Shown: positions 25,601-31,600 of the stretch, in pieces
Position numbering within the stretch: position 1 is the stretch's first letter
Layout of the letters: every line of letters starts with the position of its first letter
Source: Priapulus caudatus
Lineage: Eukaryota; Priapulida; Priapulimorpha; Priapulimorphida; Priapulidae
Length of the DNA stretch: 33,937 bases
Direction: 5' to 3'
Assembly: GCF_000485595.1 (NCBI RefSeq)
Contig: NW_014577285.1
Span: forward strand, 27,192 to 61,128
Notes under the pieces: model-generated
Databases searched by the model: none
The model's input: the letters and a program-made list of their open reading frames with translations, nothing else
What the model was told of the DNA's origin: nothing
Position numbers and translations under genes: made by a program

Positions 25601-28600
25601 TCACTGTTTAGTCGCAGCTTCAGCTGTAATCGCTTAGCCAGAATACGAGGATGGCTTTCTTACCATATGGGTTCTTTGCGACTACACCCTTTTCTGTGTC
25701 CAGTGGAGCACTCTCGCCGAGGACGTTCACTGCCTTTACGCGGAATTTGTACTCCTTGTCGTGCATGAGATTCTCAACCTGAAGTCATACAACCGCGACG
25801 CGAACTTATGACTCAGCGTATGAGCAGATCGCGCGATGCTCCTCTTCTCAGGGTTCTCGTAATAGACAGCAGCCGACCAGTAACTACTGAAGATTCACCT
25901 TGTACTGAGCGTCAGGAGCGACATGAATGCCGCGAGTGCTATTATAACCCTCCTCCGGTCGATCATCTTTCATATCAACTATCGGCGTCAGATACTGACC
26001 CGTTAAAAATGGGTTGTGAGGAACCGAGATGAGACTTTACTAAGTGTATTCCTGTTCTTGGGAATGGTGTTGAAGTACTAGAAATTGGTTACTTGGGCAA
26101 AATTTGTCATGTCTGAAAGTGGATAAATGATCACCTGGAAATTGCACTCAGGTCCAGCTGTCTGGCCTGCATCGACCCATGATCCGCGGGCTGTATCCAT
26201 CTTCTCTAGCACGTAGTGACTAATCGGCTCTCCACCGTCGTCCTTAGGTGGCTTCCACTTCAGCACAGCGTTTGTCTTTGTGACGTCAGAGACCTCAAGG
26301 GGGCCCTCTGGTGCCTGAGGCTTGTCTGTGTAAACAAATAACAAGTGAGCGATGTGTGTAGACATGTTTAGGTCTAGCGCTACCCATTAGTGCTAAAAGA
26401 CACACGGCAACTAAGCAAATGCTATAAAAATTCTTACGCATATTATATCAAGTCATCTGGTATCATAGTGGTGTGTAGCAATAATTAATTATATACTCAC
26501 CGACAACGTTAACTTTGATATCAATGAAGTCCTCTCCAATGTCGTTCTTAAGCTTTAGTCTATACTTGCCAGTATCTTCTCGAACTGATCTAGGCACGTT
26601 CACCTGGAGCAAATAGCATTTTCGAAATCAATGGAAATACGCATACACGCCATATATGGATACATACGTGCACACACGCATGTACACAGACACGCGCGCG
26701 CAACATCAGTTAAACATTATCTGTTGAACAATGATGGTAATTTTGTAATTTGCTGGGATAAATATTCCGGAGAATATTTTCTCATACCTCAGCAAGGTTA
26801 CCGCTCTCAATGACGTCCATGCGGTCTGTCATGTGAATGTCCTTGCCATCCTTTTGCCAGTGGATGGTTGGGATCGGCTCGATTTCCTCAACAGGGACGG
26901 ACAGGCTGAATGGCTCCCCTGCCCGTACCTTCACCTCTGTCGGAATCTTGCTCTTGTCAATGACTGGCTTTGCTGTATGAAGAGAATGATACGATTTTAT
27001 CACGTGGGTTATCATTTGTAAATTTATAAAATCTTTCGTATACCCAATGTCTTTGCTATGCGTAATGTGTGCTAGAATTCCTATAGCATAGAAAACTTGC
27101 TTACTGTATCTCTCCTTAGCGACTTGGGGCCTTGAGGCCTCACTAGGGTCACCAACTCCAGCGATGTTGACTGCCCGCACACGAAACTCATACTCCGTCC
27201 CAGGAACGAGGTTCGGGCACGTAGCGCGGAAGCTTGTTCCAGGCACTTCAGCTGCCTTGCTCCAAAACGGATTTCCTTTCTCTTTCTTCTCGATGACGTA
27301 GCCCTCGATCGGAGCGCCGCCATCTTTTATTGGTGGGTCCCAGCTCACGTCGATGTGGTCGACATTCCAGTCTTCAATGTTTGGCTTGCCCGGAGCACCC
27401 GGTGGATCTGCACAACGATGACACGTCCGTACATAAAGATGAGATATTCGCTACGAGTGTATTAAGACATTAGACGAAACGAGGTTTCTAATAGAAATGC
27501 TGGTTTTCTTCGTAAACATGTTAGACTATGGGTCTAGATCTGTGACGATATCCGAAGTCATCACACACGTTTCGCATTTGCCCAGTAATATATATCGCCA
27601 TAATGCAACAATGGTAATACGCACCCCAAGGATCCTTGGCTACAATCGGTTCAAGTGTCACAAGCGGTTCAGATTCTCCCTGTCGGTTGACTGCCTTTAC
27701 ACGGAACATGTACTCGTGACCAGGATTCAGTCTGATTAGATAAGCACGACGAATGAGTTTTTTTAAACAAAACAAGTCATATGTGGCTGGCGTCAATAAG
27801 TTAATAGTCTTAAAGTAGTTCTAATTTATGTAAAATATATTTGAAAGCGGTGATAAATTACATCACAAAACATTTTGATGACATAGAGTGTAGGCCTAAA
27901 CGTTTCATAATAACCACAAATAACAAAATAAAAGTACATCAGATAAAACATACAAAAGGTTAATAGCGCTATTATCAATACATTAGATAAGGTGTAACAA
28001 TATTATTACCATATCACGACCCAACCATAGTCATCTCATTATTATAGCGTACCTATCAACATTACATTCCTCTCCTTTGACGCGATCAACTTCTTGCCAG
28101 ATTCCCAGCGCCTTGTCGAACTTCTCCACCGCGTAGTGCGACAGGTCCTGCCCGCCATCGTCCTTGGGCTTCTTCCACTTCAATTTGCAGCGATCTTTCC
28201 TGACGTCGACAGCGTCGAGGGGCCCACCGGGAGCGGCTGGAGGAGCTGCAGCAACATCGACATTCATCAACTTGCGAAGAACCGGCTAGTTAGATGTTAT
28301 ACATGCTCACCCGAAGAGACCGAGTGACCGTTGTTTGCGCTTTTTCAGGCGCGATGTCGTTCATACCTTACGACTTTTTATGCCTACGTTTATTATTATG
28401 CAACACAACTTCACTGTTGCTAAACTAAATTACGTGTTTGTCGTACTTACAAAGTACGACGACCTCGACCGTGCACTCGTCTTCTCCATTGGCATTCTTC
28501 ACCTTCAGCGTGTACATGCCGGAGTCGTGTCTTACAGCATCGTTTGTCGTCAGCTGAGTTTGCTTCTTCACCGTTTTCTCATCGGCGGTGTTTACTATGG

Positions 28601-31600
28601 ACGTCCTGGAATACAAAATAGTTAGCATGTGGCACTGTCGGTAAAGTGGCGATCATATCGTGCAGTTATTGGACCCGAATGTTGCTTCGGTAGCTGTAGG
28701 CGCACTGCCTAGTTAAACTCGTGATATGCAAGACCATTTAAGGCCACTCGCAGCACTTAGCACCATCTTTTCAATATTAAATATTCTCAATTTTCACTTT
28801 ACTACACGTACGAGCCTTCATGATTTTAACACACACCTTGGGCTTGGGTCAATCGGGATGTCGTTCTTTAGCCAGGTAACCTCAGGCATGGGCTCTCCAT
28901 CGAATGGTACGAGAAACTCGATCTTTTGTCCTTCCTTAATCCTGATTGGCTCCATTCTATCCTTGTAGATCTTTGGCTTCACTAATGGAATTGTTATAAT
29001 CTCTTATAAATTATGAATTGTATATAATCTTCTGATAACATGAGATACTATAACATACACATTTATTATTATTTTCCAGCATATTAACTCGACCCATTAT
29101 TCACTACCTGATCTTTTTATTCATCAAAACGGTAATATTTACATTTTATGTCAAACACAAGAGAAACCTTCACAACATGCTTTATTTCTGCTGTGGTGCT
29201 TTTATATAGAGCACTGAAAATATTAAATCAGAAAACATTATATTCCAATCGGTGATAAATGTCACCTAACAAAAAATTAATAACCAATATGATAGTAACT
29301 TACAGTTTCTTGGCTTGGCAACCTGTGCTCTTGATGCATCACTGGGTTCACCAGGTCCGGCCTTGTTCACCGCACGCACGCGGAACTCGTACTTGGTTCC
29401 CTCGATGAGGTCAGGAACCGTCCCCTTGACGTCCGTGACTCCGGGAACGGCAGGAATCTCTATGGCCTTCGCCCAGTCGCCATTTTCATCCTTCTTCTCA
29501 ATAACATATGACTCAATAGGAGCGCCACCATCATTTTCGGGAGCAGTCCAGCTGAGGTCGACATGATCACTATCCCAGTCATCGACGTTTGGTGTACCAG
29601 GTTTGTCTGGCTCGTCTGTGAGACAGTTGTAAACAGTAATTAGTTGCTACACTTTACAGCAATTCTATTCTATAAGAAGCTGATGCTGGTTAAAATAAAT
29701 TCACAATCTTATAATAAAGATCTAGGAACGTTGAACCGAGAATTTATTAGCTAAATGTAATCACAATAATACCGGTTTTATAATAAAATAACAGTGCAAT
29801 CATTCAGGAAGACTACGGCTGTATACACAAAAGATCGGCGTAAGCACAGATTTGATAACAAGTTAAAACTTACCATATGGGTTCTTAGCAATGACAGGTT
29901 TGTGAGTTTCGAGTGGCGCAGACTCGCCCTGCTTGTTGCAGGCCTTCACGCGGAACTTGTACTCGTGTCCTGGTGTCAGATTCTCTAGCTCAATTGAAGT
30001 CTCCTTACCGTCCACCTCACCTGCTGGCACCCAGCGACCTGTTGCCATGTCCAACTTATCGACCTGTTTACAGGATATATAGCTTTGCTATGCATAGGTG
30101 CGGTTACAATAAATGATTCACAATTGTTTGTTAATATTGAATAAAACGCCAACACATGCGCTAATATAAAGCACGTACACCACCGCTGTCTGCGCGGTTA
30201 GAATATTGCAGTTCGACTAAAATCCCTCAGTGAAATTTAGTTTGGAAATAAATTATATGGATAATGCATACCCTGAAAACTTGAATGCCTGAGCCGCCAT
30301 CATCCTTGGGCAACTTCCAGGCAAGCGTGCATCCCTCCTTGTGCACGTCATTTACTTCCAGGGGTCCCACTGGTGAAGTTGGGACATCTGAAATCAAATC
30401 GGCAATCCCTGGTTACTAGCGGCAAATTATTTAATTAATTTCTTTCTTTTAATTCTATCATTCTTTTTATCAGAAAATTTCGATTGGGTCAAAATGGAAT
30501 CGCGTCCTACTTTCACAGCACAGTTATAAGCATCCATACCTAGGACGACGACGTTGACCTCGCCAACCTGTTCGCCTGAGCTGTTAGTAACCTTCAGACA
30601 GAATTTGCCGCTGTCGTCTCGCTGGGCATTTCTGATGAGCAGTCTGGTGTTGTAGTCTTCATTATCCAGTGTGATTCTGTCATCGTCAGCTACGATAGGC
30701 TTGCCATTCTGTACAAATAATATCGGCACGTTATAATCTTTAAAACATTTATTATCATGTATATACGCGCCACACACACGAGCGCGCACACACACAAACG
30801 CAAGCAAACGCGAATGCACGTAATATAAACACAATACACACGCACACACGCGCGCGCACGGTCACACAAACGCGGACAAACATTCACACACACCTGCGCG
30901 CATGCAGGCACGCCCTCGCTCCCCACACGCAAACATGATAATAAGAAGTGGTCTTGCGTTTTGTCAAAGTAATACCAAATCGCAGCTTGTTACAGTGCGC
31001 GGACTCACCATGGTCCACTCCTTGTCCGGAGGTGGTTCACCGATGATCGGTATATCAAAGTGGATAGTCTCACCAGCTAATACCTTTATGTCTTCCATCT
31101 TAGAAAGGTCAAGCTTTGGCTTCACTATTGGAAATAGGTAACGTCGTTAAACAGGTAATGGTAGATACGTACATTGAATATGTGCATGGGATTACAATTC
31201 GATTGAGAACGTAATTGTGCCAACACTCCATGGCCAATGGCAACAATCCCTGCTAAAAACCCGTAGCGTACAAACCTAGAAAAAGGCGTTTAATCACAAA
31301 TTGTTTGTATACTTACAGTAGCGAGGCTTCGCAATCTGAGATCTGGATGGGTCCGATGGCTCACCAGGACCAGCATTGGTCACAGCACGCACACGGAAGG
31401 TGTATTCTTTGCCTTCGTCAAGCAGAGGGGCTGTACCGGCTGTCTTTTCTCCCGGTACCTGTAACATAAATCAGCCATCTATCTAATCCGTTTAGGTGCA
31501 CTGACTGGTTTGCGGTTGCGTATGCCTATACTGTACACTTCGGAAACTCTCTCTCTCGCTATCTATTTTCATGTAGTTTTCTTATCTTGTACTGTTTTAT

